DNA from: Zygnema cylindricum
Lineage: Eukaryota; Streptophyta; Zygnematophyceae; Zygnematales; Zygnemataceae
Length of the DNA stretch: 36,810 nt
NCBI GenBank assembly: GCA_037447655.1
Contig: JBBHKE010000477.1
Location: forward strand, 23,194 to 60,003
Direction of reading: 5' to 3'
In this document: positions 9,301 to 17,229 of the stretch, in pieces
How the letters are laid out: the number at the start of each line of letters is the position of its first letter
How positions within the stretch are numbered: position 1 is the stretch's first letter
Made by a program: the position numbers and the translations under genes
The notes under the pieces: model-generated
Told to the model about the DNA's origin: nothing
The model's database searches: none
What the model saw: only the letters and a program-made list of their open reading frames with translations

Positions 9301-10980
9301 AACAATGTCAGAAAATTAGCTTCCATCAAAGACTATATTTCTAACAGGAAGTTCCTCTGTGCGTCAGTTTTTTCTCTTCTCTGAACCCACTTTCTGTGTC
9401 AAATTTACATATGTCTTTTCTTTCCAGGTTTCGTGGTCCAACTTATTGCGGAAAAAATCGGATGCTTTTCACAGCTTGTGGGTTGCTTCTGCTTCGGATA
9501 TTGCCTCTCTCTCTACCTCCCCCTCTGGTAGTAGTCTCTCTCATTTCAGAGTTACGGCGTCAGAGGTCTCTTCTTGGGCATCATCTATTTCTAATACAGT
9601 GAGTGACTTACACGATAACCTACTTTTCTTTGATCACAAATTGTTTTTTCAACACTAATATGGTTTAAATCAGAAGTGTAACTCTGAATGTTCTGTCAGT
9701 ATTGTTGCTTTTTGCGTGAATGATGTTTTCAGCGAGCGAATATCTTTTTTTTGCATTAGTAGAGGCACCCTCCCTTATAATCCTTTTCTTCCTTTTGGAA
9801 GTTGGCGTTTCCCTGTTTTTCTATTTGAAGATTGGAGAGTTTCCCCACTTTCTTTTAGAAGTCGTAAATTGTTATCTCTTTCATTTAGAAATCGGGGTGT
9901 TTCTCCTAAGTTACAGTAACAAAACCCTAAAAGATACGCAGTGAAAATGTGGAATGCCAGGAAATGTGGACACTGTACATATGTTTAGTTACATTAGTTT
10001 TATTACTTGTATTAGTCATGTTAGTCATGCTTTACTTGCCTTACGTGTTTTTCTTTTATTGCTTGCATTGGTTTATAACTTGTACATGTCATGGTATGCA
10101 TTACTTGTAATACTTAATACTTCTGTTACTTGTATTACTTGTGTTACTTGTGTTACTTGTATTACTTGTATTAGTTTATAACTTTGTAGTGGTCATTTTA
10201 CTTGTATTACTTGTGAAAGTACAGCAAGTTGTATGACTTGTCTTACTTAAATTGCTTGTTTTAATTTATTACTTGTATTACTCGTATTACTTGTATTTTA
10301 CTCGTATTACTCGTATTAGTCATGCTGGTTGTATTGTTCATATTACTTGTGTTACTTGTATTTCTTGTACTGGTTTATGACTTTGTATTATTACTGTTAC
10401 TTGTATTTACTTGTATTGTATATTTGTAACTATAACAAAACCATGTTGGGGTTTACAGATGGCGAATGCCTTATGTGAACGAGTGAGGGAGATTATTGGA
10501 ATAGACCAATCAGAGATTTGTAACGACCTTACTACAGTAAAGAGTAGATTTTCAGAAACAACAAGGATCGCCGAGACAAGAAGGAAGACGGTTTTTGGAG
10601 GGAATCATACCACCGTAAAAAGCCCAGAGGATTCTCCCAATACTGACAAACTTCACCAGACTCAAAATAATCTAATATCGAACGTTGTGGGACAAAAAAA
10701 CTTGTCCCTTCGTTTTCATCGAAAGAGAGAATTTCAACATCCGAAAAAACTGGAGAGTCATTTCGATAAAGTGGGATCTGATGGAGAATCCGGTCACGAA
10801 GTATCAAATTCGGAAAAAAGTATGGAAAGTAATATGGAAAGTAGTACAAAAACGTCACCTTCTTCGAGAAACTCTGGGTCGTCTTATTATAGTAAGGGGA
10901 AGTTGAAACGTAATTCACAATTGCACCCGTTTTCCATTGGAACTTCGACTCAACCTCGTTTGAATAATTTCGATAGATGA
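350..10980 (+). CDS. BRCA2: BRCA2 homologue, 3' part of the gene (eight exons; 5' end outside window)
   Basis: BRCA2 loads RAD51 onto single-stranded DNA during homologous recombination in the nucleus. Exons: 350-434, 863-1067, 1622-1840, 2152-2378, 3321-3383, 3520-3733, 9428-9598, 10459-10980 (567 codons plus TGA). All junctions are GT-AG with compatible phases. Seen: an OB2/tower-base stretch (GDPEGYFASLAPGQQ, then ELVRRAAEKAVQEALKEA and LSRDVTPMVRLRVAGL), an OB2 strand (VTVWAPSDEQ), LMEGGKYIGLGLR and HLSTSRGTKWQRLPP, then OB3 (EFDISALVVNVGK, VSWSNLLRKKSDAFHSLWVA). The order and spacing match the C-terminal DNA-binding domain of plant and animal BRCA2. The last exon adds a Ser-rich basic tail of about 170 residues that I do not recognise. 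Weak points: the donor after 2378 is GTTTTT, and the first acceptor (349/350) is inferred from phase. BRC repeats and the helical domain lie upstream of the window. A copia element interrupts the intron 3734-9427. Possible poly(A) signal AATAAA at 11003-11008. Confidence 0.9.
3000..3290. repeat. Degenerate (TAATGTAATC)-like short tandem repeat in BRCA2 intron
   Basis: About 290 bp are built from imperfect units of roughly 10 bp around the words AATGTAAT, AATCTAATG and GTAATCTA. The array lies in the intron between the exons ending at 2378 and starting at 3321. It contains no convincing coding potential. Confidence 0.7.
4271..4275. other. Target-site duplication, left copy (GGAAG)
   Basis: The five bases GGAAG directly precede the left LTR. 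The same five bases directly follow the right LTR at 9347-9351. A 5-bp duplication is the normal product of copia integrase. Confidence 0.85.
4276..4684 (-). repeat. 3' LTR of the intronic copia element
   Basis: This 409-bp repeat matches 8935-9346. It contains a hairpin around 4397-4418 (CTCGAGAG, four-base loop, CTCTCGAG). A second inverted repeat around 4472-4502 has arms GGTCAAGAT and ATCTTGACC enclosing TTTATAAA, a possible TATA element. It lacks the three bases AGA present near 9030 in the other copy. Confidence 0.92.
4685..4696 (-). other. Polypurine tract of the copia element
   Basis: On the element strand this reads AAAGAGGGGGAG, immediately before the 3' LTR start (TGTTAG) and just after the gag-pol stop at 4698-4700. 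That is the position expected of the plus-strand primer. Confidence 0.85.
4698..5480 (-). CDS. Copia pol C-terminal part: end of RT and RNase H (second frame)
   Basis: This frame continues the polyprotein after the break near 5475. It shows the RT/RNase H connection (SEVLERFSMSQC, PVSTPLDANTKLF, YRSIVGSLMYAMTGTRPDIA). Then come copia RNase H motifs: CDADWGGDLDTRRSTSG, SWASKKQPTVALSSTEAEY, FCDSQGALALMSNP, RTKHIDIQFHF and QMADFLTKSL. The acidic residues of CDAD, TEAEY and FCDSQ are kept. The frame is open further upstream (to 5522), but that stretch overlaps the first frame and is out of register, so the real start is the frame break. It stops 2 bp before the polypurine tract. Confidence 0.9.
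   Translation of the reverse strand: MSEVLERFSMSQCTPVSTPLDANTKLFANSGGPVHGDIHDLYRSIVGSLMYAMTGTRPDIAVAVGQLSQFVSNPTPEHLLAAKRVLRYLQGTKSLRLTFSGGDSPILIGFCDADWGGDLDTRRSTSGVCFSLGGALVSWASKKQPTVALSSTEAEYMAATHAAKEALWLRSLLANLQFPQTSPTQIFCDSQGALALMSNPVHHRRTKHIDIQFHFNRETIAAGTLTFQYCQTSLQMADFLTKSLHRPQFELHRASAGLTF
5473..8952 (-). CDS. Copia Gag-protease-integrase-RT polyprotein (first frame, 1159 codons)
   Basis: Domains in order: copia Gag (KFNGTDFYSWKYQIEHLF near residue 18); a zinc knuckle CRYCRALDHIIDVC at 221-234, intact CX2CX4HX4C; a Gly/Arg-rich stretch; the protease motif WIVDSGASHH with the catalytic Asp at about 357; an integrase HHCC zinc site (H492, H497, C525, C528); an integrase core with D555, D618 and E654; a Pro/Ser-rich linker at about 781-880; and RT with KARFVAKG, MDVQTAFL and YVDD at 1101-1104. 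It stops at TGA after QEKYI, where homology continues in the +1 frame (4698-5480). That is consistent with loss of two bases in a short TA run. The ATG and first six codons lie inside the 5' LTR. Confidence 0.93.
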   Translation of the reverse strand: MTSSVIGYGPGNANSVAKFNGTDFYSWKYQIEHLFRREKLWSIISGSEPEPTDAAAKTIWLAKNDEAHSRLVLALEPSQIDFIRDAVSAHNAWILLTSAYENQSWSNKLFLKRQLNTYRKLPTDSIQTYVQHLKSLAGQLKSIKSPISDEDLISAILGGLPDHYSSLISSLDNSPIPLTIPTLTARLVHEEMKQSFQINSGVALASFSPNPRPSKSSSTACRYCRALDHIIDVCPALKRKQDRQGGSGRTGGRSHFGGRGSYHGQASSAESLVSFGNTEFSSTNPFVLSQPYPYGHSPQIAGYAPLYSTPPSGHSTVPHPTVDVAHTPPSMTQSDYGFALSSTASPASIPESTWIVDSGASHHLSSRADWFSSLSPISPPMPIVLGNNSTLTATHIGRTVNPCDSNHKTNIILSDALFVPALRKNLFSVGAALKQGATAVFSSTSVSFFSPTKTAVGFGVKKGDIYILSSFSPIGSANIAISSSNITFSKWHMRFGHLSGSSLHNLTKGLVTGLEPLVNQKLPFCSGCLEGKFPRPSFPSSTSKSNGQLDLIHSDLCGPMSVSSHNGSQYFVTFIDDATRYCHIYLIRRKSDTFATFKLFKAKVENFHDSRIKTLRTDNGGEFCSKEFAAFLAVHGISHQTTTPHTPQQNGVVERYNRTVINMARSMLYFAGLPTIFWGESVTSANYLRNLCPTSSIPNLTPHEAWIGTKPNVEHLRIFGSVAWIKDLTPNGKWSSRAKLGYLVGYSSESKAYRIWLVQERQVKLSHDVTFDETPLLNKLLYPSPPSPPSLTHIFPPTSAPISVLPPINLSIPTATAPNLALPSSALARTTSTPSLSPSCLPPQRTLSDPYSLSPISLTAPPYLIPSALPEAPLPIQPSVLRKSARIEARHAAHGVANIATLNVPSSFAAAMAGPNAAQWKTATDAEFASLHINGTWELTPLPTNRKVIGSKWVFRVKTKSDGTLDKFKARFVAKGFLQKEGLDFIETYAPVAKFASIRILLSLAASQDWHVHQMDVQTAFLYNALKEEIFVRQPEGYITPGTEHLVCRLLKSLYGLKQAPRVWSEHLEAILIREGFCKLAADFGIFFKGKNDSLLIIIIYVDDLVLSSPSLSAILQVKAMLNSHFAMTDLGELEYCLGILVSRDRPAKTLYLSQEKYI
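8935..9346 (-). repeat. 5' LTR of the intronic copia element
   Basis: This 412-bp repeat matches 4276-4684. It carries the gag start codon (8952-8950), so its last 18 bases on the element strand are coding. No sequence resembling the usual tRNA-iMet primer site (TGGTATCAGAGC) follows the border. Confidence 0.92.
9347..9351. other. Target-site duplication, right copy (GGAAG)
   Basis: Matches 4271-4275 exactly and directly abuts the LTR end. Confidence 0.85.
9985..10435. repeat. Degenerate (TTACTTGTA)n array in the last BRCA2 intron
   Basis: About 450 bp of imperfect 9-10 bp units (TTACTTGTA, TTAGTCATG, TTACTCGTA). It fills most of the intron between the exons ending at 9598 and starting at 10459, and stops about 20 bp before the acceptor TTTACAG. 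Confidence 0.8.
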
Positions 10981-11002
10981 CAAAAAAAACAATAATAATA
11001 AT

Positions 11003-11008
11003 AATAAA
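11003..11008 (+). promoter_or_regulatory. Candidate BRCA2 polyadenylation signal AATAAA
   Basis: AATAAA occurs 23 bp after the BRCA2 stop, at the end of an AAT run. It is the closest consensus signal, but very close to the stop, so use of a later signal is possible. Confidence 0.35.
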
Positions 11009-14000
11009 CTATGGCTAAAGAAATTGCGGTGTTAGTCTGGATTCTCCAACAATTTTGATGAACACTTTGTATAAAGAAAAAATTATAGGTCTCCCTTGTT
11101 TCTAGGTTCCCGGTTTTAGTTTTCGAACAACAGTTTTCGTTTTGCAGGTTTTTGTTCTCCCTTTTTTTCTTTTTTTTCATTTTTTAATAATGTCATACCA
11201 CTTTCGCTGTGCCTTTCTTTTTCTTTCTCTTTTTCTTTTCTCTCTCGATTTATTTATCTCTGCTAGAAAGAGCAGCAACTTTGAGTTTTCCAATACATTT
11301 TTGTCAACAAATAAAGCAGAATTGTAGTTTTCTATTTTTTTTTTATTATTATTTTTTTGCAGAGCCGTTCACTATTTGTTGAACAGAATAAATCAAAGAA
11401 GTATTGTTTCTCTTTTATAATCCCTTTGTACGCTACACGCAAATGTTTTTTATGTTTTATTGGTGACAAGAATAAGATCGTATTTTTAAATGAGTGATTG
11501 GAAAAAACGTTTTTCTCATTTTGATGTTTGCTCATCGACTTGTTAGGAACCTCCCTCCAAAAAATCCTCCTTTATGGGGATTTATGATAATTGCTCCTTT
11601 TATTAGGGTGGTATCAGGTTGTATTGGATTGGATTGGTCGTGGTTCTCGGTTTCCTACGTTGACGATGTGTTGTTTTTTATCCTTATTAATTGATGTTTT
11701 AATCGCGGTTCTGTTTGTTCTCTTGTTTTTGCTTTTGTTGATTTTGTTCCCTTTGGTAATGCCTTTTTTTTTTTTTCCTTTAGTCATGGTTTTGGCTTTT
11801 CGTTGCTTAGTCATATTTATTTGCCTTTCACTTCCGCTCTTCTGCTCAGGTGAGATCCCAGTGTTTTTTCAATGCAAATAGTGTTATTAATATTTATATA
11901 AGCCTAAAGCCAAGATTCAGATGGGCATATCAAACTATCATCAAGTATCATGTTATAGTTTGTTGATGATCATCGCCATATGTTGGTACCATGTGTTCCT
12001 GTAATGACCATATGATGACATCGCACTTTTTGATAAAGTCGAGTGTATATTTTATTAAATTCGGGTATATATGTCATCATACTATATATATGATGACATT
12101 GGTTGACATTGTTTGACCAGTGCGTCATAGCAAAGGCTTTCAAAATTGGCAGGTATACCGGTATAAAGTGGGAAATATACTGGTGTGAGACATTTGTAAG
12201 GAATGAGTTGTTACACATAATTTGGCGATGGTATTTCCATTTTACAGGTCATGATACGAAGACATGATAGCAACATATGACGATTAAGGGGAATGGCTCC
12301 CAGGACTCCTCACAAAAGATCGTTGATCACAAGTATGAAGGAAGTCATCCAAAGAAATTATAAATAACACTAGATGTATCAAAGACTTCCAGTTTGTCAT
12401 CTTCTATTGGGTCTATATTGAGACTGAGGCTTTACTAACAATGACGGTAAACCATCTGAGTCCATGGGAACAAACAAAACTATAAATTAAAACGAACAGA
12501 AAAACCGGACGTAGGAGGAAGTAAACTACGAAGAAAACAACGTCAGGAATAGAAAAACCAGCAGGGGATGTAGAAAAGTATACCAAGCACAAAATCAAAA
12601 AACCAACAACAAAAAGAAATACCCAACCAACCTCCAATATTACTAAAAAAATTGTAAAAGCTCAACATAAGCTCAACATAAAAGCCCCGTAAATCCCCCA
12701 AGGTCAATATAGTACCGTGAGGGAGATCCGGAGCAAGTCCACAATCCATGACCACTTCAGCAAATTAAAAGAGGATCGAAGCTTGCAATTGTAACAAAGA
12801 ACAGATACGTGACTGACAAAAAAACATGAGAGAACAAAAGGGAGAAGGCTCCTAAAGCGTCACCTCTCGAAAAAACGCCTTTTACAAGTATATCATGTTA
12901 CAGTGCCTTTCTTTGGGAAAATTTGATGCTCCGTCATCTTTCTACTTCTCTGTGAATAAAAGTTGACCGTTGTTTTTCGCCCATTAAGAGTATGAGATGT
13001 TATTGTACCGAGTCTAATAGAACATTGAATACTTAATACTCGACAGCAGATCCATAGATTGTCATTTGAAAAGATAGCTCAAGTACACAGTGCGTCGCTA
13101 CTAGTGTTGATAATTTCTTCGCCACTTAAAACATCTTTCCTCCATACACACTTGTCTGATTTTCAGATGGTGACTGCCAATCAGAAGGTGAAAATATTGG
13201 CTGCAACCGTTAGATCTATAATCTGAAAAGCGTGTTTGAGAAAAGATGTTTGTAGTGGCAAAAGAAACATTAGCACTGATAGCCATACACGGTGTACTTT
13301 CCATGAGTGAGATCAAGGACAAGATTTTCAAAAACGATAAAACGAAAACTTTGAGCTGAGTTAACCAAATGGTAACACCTTGTTGAACATAATCCCAGAG
13401 TCACTCTAAAAACATCGTTAACTCACTGTTAAAACATCGTTAAAGCAACATTAAAACATTGTTAAAGCAATGTTAAAACCAATAGACAGAAAAATTTAGC
13501 AATTGTCGAACCTTCTTATATAAGCTCAACCCGTCTCAAGACAAACAAGAAAATTCTCGCCTCAAGACTAGGGAGCTTCAACAAAATTTAAATTAGAGTC
13601 TGTTTCGATGAAAACATTACCACAAGCGTTTTTACTTCTACAAGAAAGATATTTCAAATACTTACACTGACCTTCACTGACCTAGGGGGAAAAGAAAAAA
13701 AACAGATATGTTTGCCTTCGTTTTCAATCAAAACATAGTTTTACATCATTGTCAATAGATAAATTGAAAATATAAAACCCTCAAAAAAAAAAGCATCAAT
13801 TCCATATACAGAAAAATTAATCCTTACGAACTACACTTTGAAACTAACAACTAAGACCAGAAAATGTCAACACTAATTTTCCCTACCCGGAGGAGATACA
13901 TAAAACCTACCTACCTTTACACTCAATTTCTTTATCTGTACAAAAACTAAATCGTTTTTTTTTTATGCCCGTAATAGTCGTTTTTTCTATGCCAGAAATA

Positions 14001-14080
14001 TATGCAATCAACAAAACAATTTTTTTTCTTCTTTCTTCTTCGTTATCTTGGCAAAAGATAAAAAAAAAGTTCCACAGTAA
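11009..14080. other. Intergenic region between convergent BRCA2 and ORM genes
   Basis: About 3 kb with no gene I can support. The first 900 bp are very T-rich on the + strand. A small hairpin lies at 12071-12099 (ATGTCATCATA and its complement), with a further ATGATGACAT near 12012. Around 13400-13490 there are several imperfect repeats of GTTAAAACATCGTTAAAG. Short open frames here on the minus strand (for example 12413-12637 and 13101-13331) are low in complexity or have no recognisable motif. Confidence 0.6.
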
Positions 14081-16597
14081 TTATGTCGCAAAATCTGCAT
14101 TAATGCCAAAAATTCGAACCTGATGAAGAAAAGGCATTTTTGCAATAATTACTGTAAAGACAACCACAGTATTTACGAGCAACACGGTACTTGAATATTC
14201 AGAAGTTCTCATAGTATAGGAAGCTATGGCATACCTGCGCAAAAAAAAAAAAAAAAAAAAAAAACAAATTTTGAAGGAAAAAAAAATTGTGAAGAAAAAA
14301 AATAAAAATTGTTAAATAAGTAAAAACCATATTGAATAAAAGTTAAAACGTCGTAATGTTAACAAGTTACGAAGTTTAAAAAGATACACTGAAAAAAACG
14401 AATTGTTGCAAATGTCAAAACTATGTCAAAAAGTGAAAATGATAATGGTGTAAAGTTTAAAAAACAAATATTTGTAAGGTAACTAAATTGCTGCACTTGT
14501 CAAAACGATGTAAAAAAGTTCGAATTTTGAAAAAGTTATGAAGTTCAAAAACATATACCTGTGAAATAACCAAACAACTTGTGACACAAGTGTCAAAATC
14601 ATGTTTAATGAAGTTAAACTGTTAAAATGTTAAAACAGTTTTAAGTTCAAAAACATGAAGAATTTAGACAATGCTTTGTTCATTTCGACCGCAAAAGTTG
14701 TGATAAACAAAGTTAGTCAACAAATCCTTTTGTTTGATGTCACTTTACTCAATTACTTCTTGAATAACAATAAATACCCGAGATGTAAATTACCAGAAAA
14801 TGCACATAACCTAATATTAAGGTCAGTAATATAAGATATTCAAGTTTAAGCCTTCATGTGTTGAAAAATCATATCTCATAGATACTCAACTTCCAAGTTT
14901 TTTAACTAGCACATCTATCAAAGGTTTGTCTTTTCTGACTGGAAGATCAAATATAGAAAAGAGGACCATGACTTTTGGTTATTCAAAAGAATGGGAAGAA
15001 GCATCATTAAATTGGGATGAATTACCTATTTTGATTACTTACTTTGAATCTTTATTAGTACTAAAGTGGGATTTATTTCGTGTTATTGATTCTAATTCAA
15101 TTCCGAATGACTTTGTTGTTTTTGAACCGTTAAAAGAATTAGTCAGGAAAAAAAAAACAGTTAATATAATCAACGCCATTTTTGTGGGCAAAAAAAGGGG
15201 CACCAAGCTCATAACAATTCCTGGTGTACATTTAAACAGAAGGTAAAATATAAATGCCATTTCAGCCCAACACTTTGAAACAAATAAAACAATTAAGGAT
15301 TACAAAGCTCCAGCCTTCTGAGCCCTATTCAAATAGCTATAAAGAAAAGATTACGAGTCACGAATTCTAGGGAGGTAAGTTTTATGCCGAGATCGAGGAA
15401 AATGTTACATACTCCACCTTCTATTTCATAAGAATACACTACTTCAGCTACATGTTTCAAAAAGATTGATAGATTTTCAAAAATCAGTTTACTGAGGGTT
15501 TTGTATCTTGTATGGCTAATAGGGTAACTACATAAGACAAAATAACTGGCAATCGCAGTCAACCCAGTATTTCCGATGTATGGACAATACTGCAAATACT
15601 GGGATTCCTGAAAAACCACGACTATACATGATCAATCTTTCAATGACAGAAATGACAAATTACATCCGGAAAAGTACGCAAAATGAAAAGAATAAAGGAC
15701 AACTGCAATTACTGTTTGCAATACTGTCGTTACTCTTAATTTCCTCCAGCATATTAGTAGTAAAACACTGGGGATCCTGCAAGTAACTGCTGAATTTTCA
15801 GGTTATAATTGGTTTCCCTCGTTTACCGTAAATGCATCGTACAAAGGAAAACAAAGATTACAGTGGTTACTAGCAGTAACCGTAACATTTTCGTCATATG
15901 TAATTACCCAGACTTCAAAAATTGTGACCTAGCATTTGCTCCGATAACATGAAGATGAAGAAAAACAAACCAACGATGTTACAAATTAGATTTCCCGCTT
16001 GTTATCGACATCTCCAAGACTGCCCCAAAAATTCTCTTCTTGTGGAGAGTGTCAAAAGTGATGCATTTCTGCCATTCAGAAGAGTGAGACGAAAAAAAGG
16101 GCAAGCAGGAGAAAAACTCTTCGGCGAAAAGGGAAAGAATCAAATAGAGTGTACTTATGATACAAGGGGCACAAAAAGTGAAAAGAAAAAACTCGAATAA
16201 AATGTATTTACATTAAAACAAGCACGAACGTGAAAGGGAACGAATCGAAACAAATTAACTTAAATAAAACGGGCAAGAAAGTGCAAGAGAGAATAGAACG
16301 TAAAATGGGCGCAAAAAAGTGACAGGAAAAAGAATCAAATAGGACGTACTTCCGATAAACTCGAATAGAATGTACTTACAATAAAACGGGCACGAATGTG
16401 AGAAACTTGCGATTTCTTGTCAATTGACGACCGTTATCGACTTGTTCCCACCAAGTCAACTTGTCATACATCCCCTGATCTTCCGAAAAAGGAGATCCTT
16501 TCTTCCAATGGAAAAGGTAAAAGGTCACCTGTGAATGAACACAGCTTCCAAATTGCTATTAGGACGAGAGAGTGAGGGGGAGAAGGGGAGTGGGGGG

Positions 16598-16647
<50 letters not shown>

Positions 16648-17198
16648 CCATTTAAGGGGGAAGGGAGAGGGAAAGAGGGGGAGGGGGGAGGAGAGAGGGA
16701 GAAAGAGAAAACGGGGGAAGAGAGGGAGGGAAAGAGAGGAAAGGGGGTGAGGGGAAAGATAGAGGAAATGATGATGGAAAAGAGGGACAGAGAGAAAGGG
16801 GAGGATTTTCAAAAATAGTAACATCTAAATTTAAAAAAGACCATACTCCACGAGAAAAATGCGAAAGCCAACTAGACAGTCAACATTCATGCTTAATATC
16901 CCTTCACTTGAACCTGTAAAGGAGAGGAAATAGGAGAGGAAGTGGGGGAGGGAGCGAGAGAGGAAGTGGGGGAGGAAGTCGAGACCCAGAAAGAGGAGGA
17001 GAAAGAGGGAGAGCAGAGAGTGCCATGTTTCTGAAATGGGGAATAAGGCTAACTAAACGGTCAACATTCAAGCTTAATATGCCCTCACTTGAAAACTGTG
17101 AAGGAGAGGCAGTGGAAAAGGAAAAAGGGACCCAGTAAGAGGAAGCGGGGGAGGAAGAGGAAAGAATAGGTTATACTGCAAAATGGTGTTTCTTAAAA

Positions 17199-17229
<31 letters not shown>

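Larger units (their letters stand above)
4276..9346 (-). mobile_element. Ty1/copia LTR retrotransposon, nearly complete, antisense inside a BRCA2 intron
   Basis: The element is 5071 bp, read on the minus strand: 5' LTR 8935-9346, gag-pol 8952-4698, polypurine tract 4685-4696, 3' LTR 4276-4684. The domain order Gag, protease, integrase, RT, RNase H is the copia order. GGAAG flanks both ends. I counted about four substitutions and one 3-bp indel between the LTRs, so the insertion looks recent. The only coding break I see is one frame shift between RT and RNase H. In element orientation the LTR starts TGTTAG but ends TAATA instead of the usual CA; the target duplication fixes that border. Splicing of BRCA2 across the insertion keeps phase 0 on both sides. 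Confidence 0.93.

Noticed and set aside
9954-10440. A CRISPR-like array, given the regular short repeats
   Set aside because: The units are contiguous and degenerate with no spacers, and the host is a eukaryotic intron.
12413-12755. Hydrophobic minus-strand frames in the intergenic region
   Set aside because: Their hydrophobicity follows from T-rich DNA. No family motif, and the two overlapping frames conflict.
13101-13331. Minus-strand frame considered as the terminal ORM exon
   Set aside because: The real terminal exon (14081-14234) ends with the family signature IFGINAD and is in phase with exon 2.
15329-15619. Minus-strand 97-codon frame in ORM intron 2, considered as an extra ORM exon
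   Set aside because: ORM exon 2 joins exon 3 directly in phase and the family sequence is continuous, so no extra exon is needed. The frame matches nothing I know.
15580-16200. Two + strand frames (15580-15786 and 15949-16200), one with a hydrophobic stretch
   Set aside because: Short, no motif, lying in the ORM intron on the opposite strand. There is no support beyond being open.
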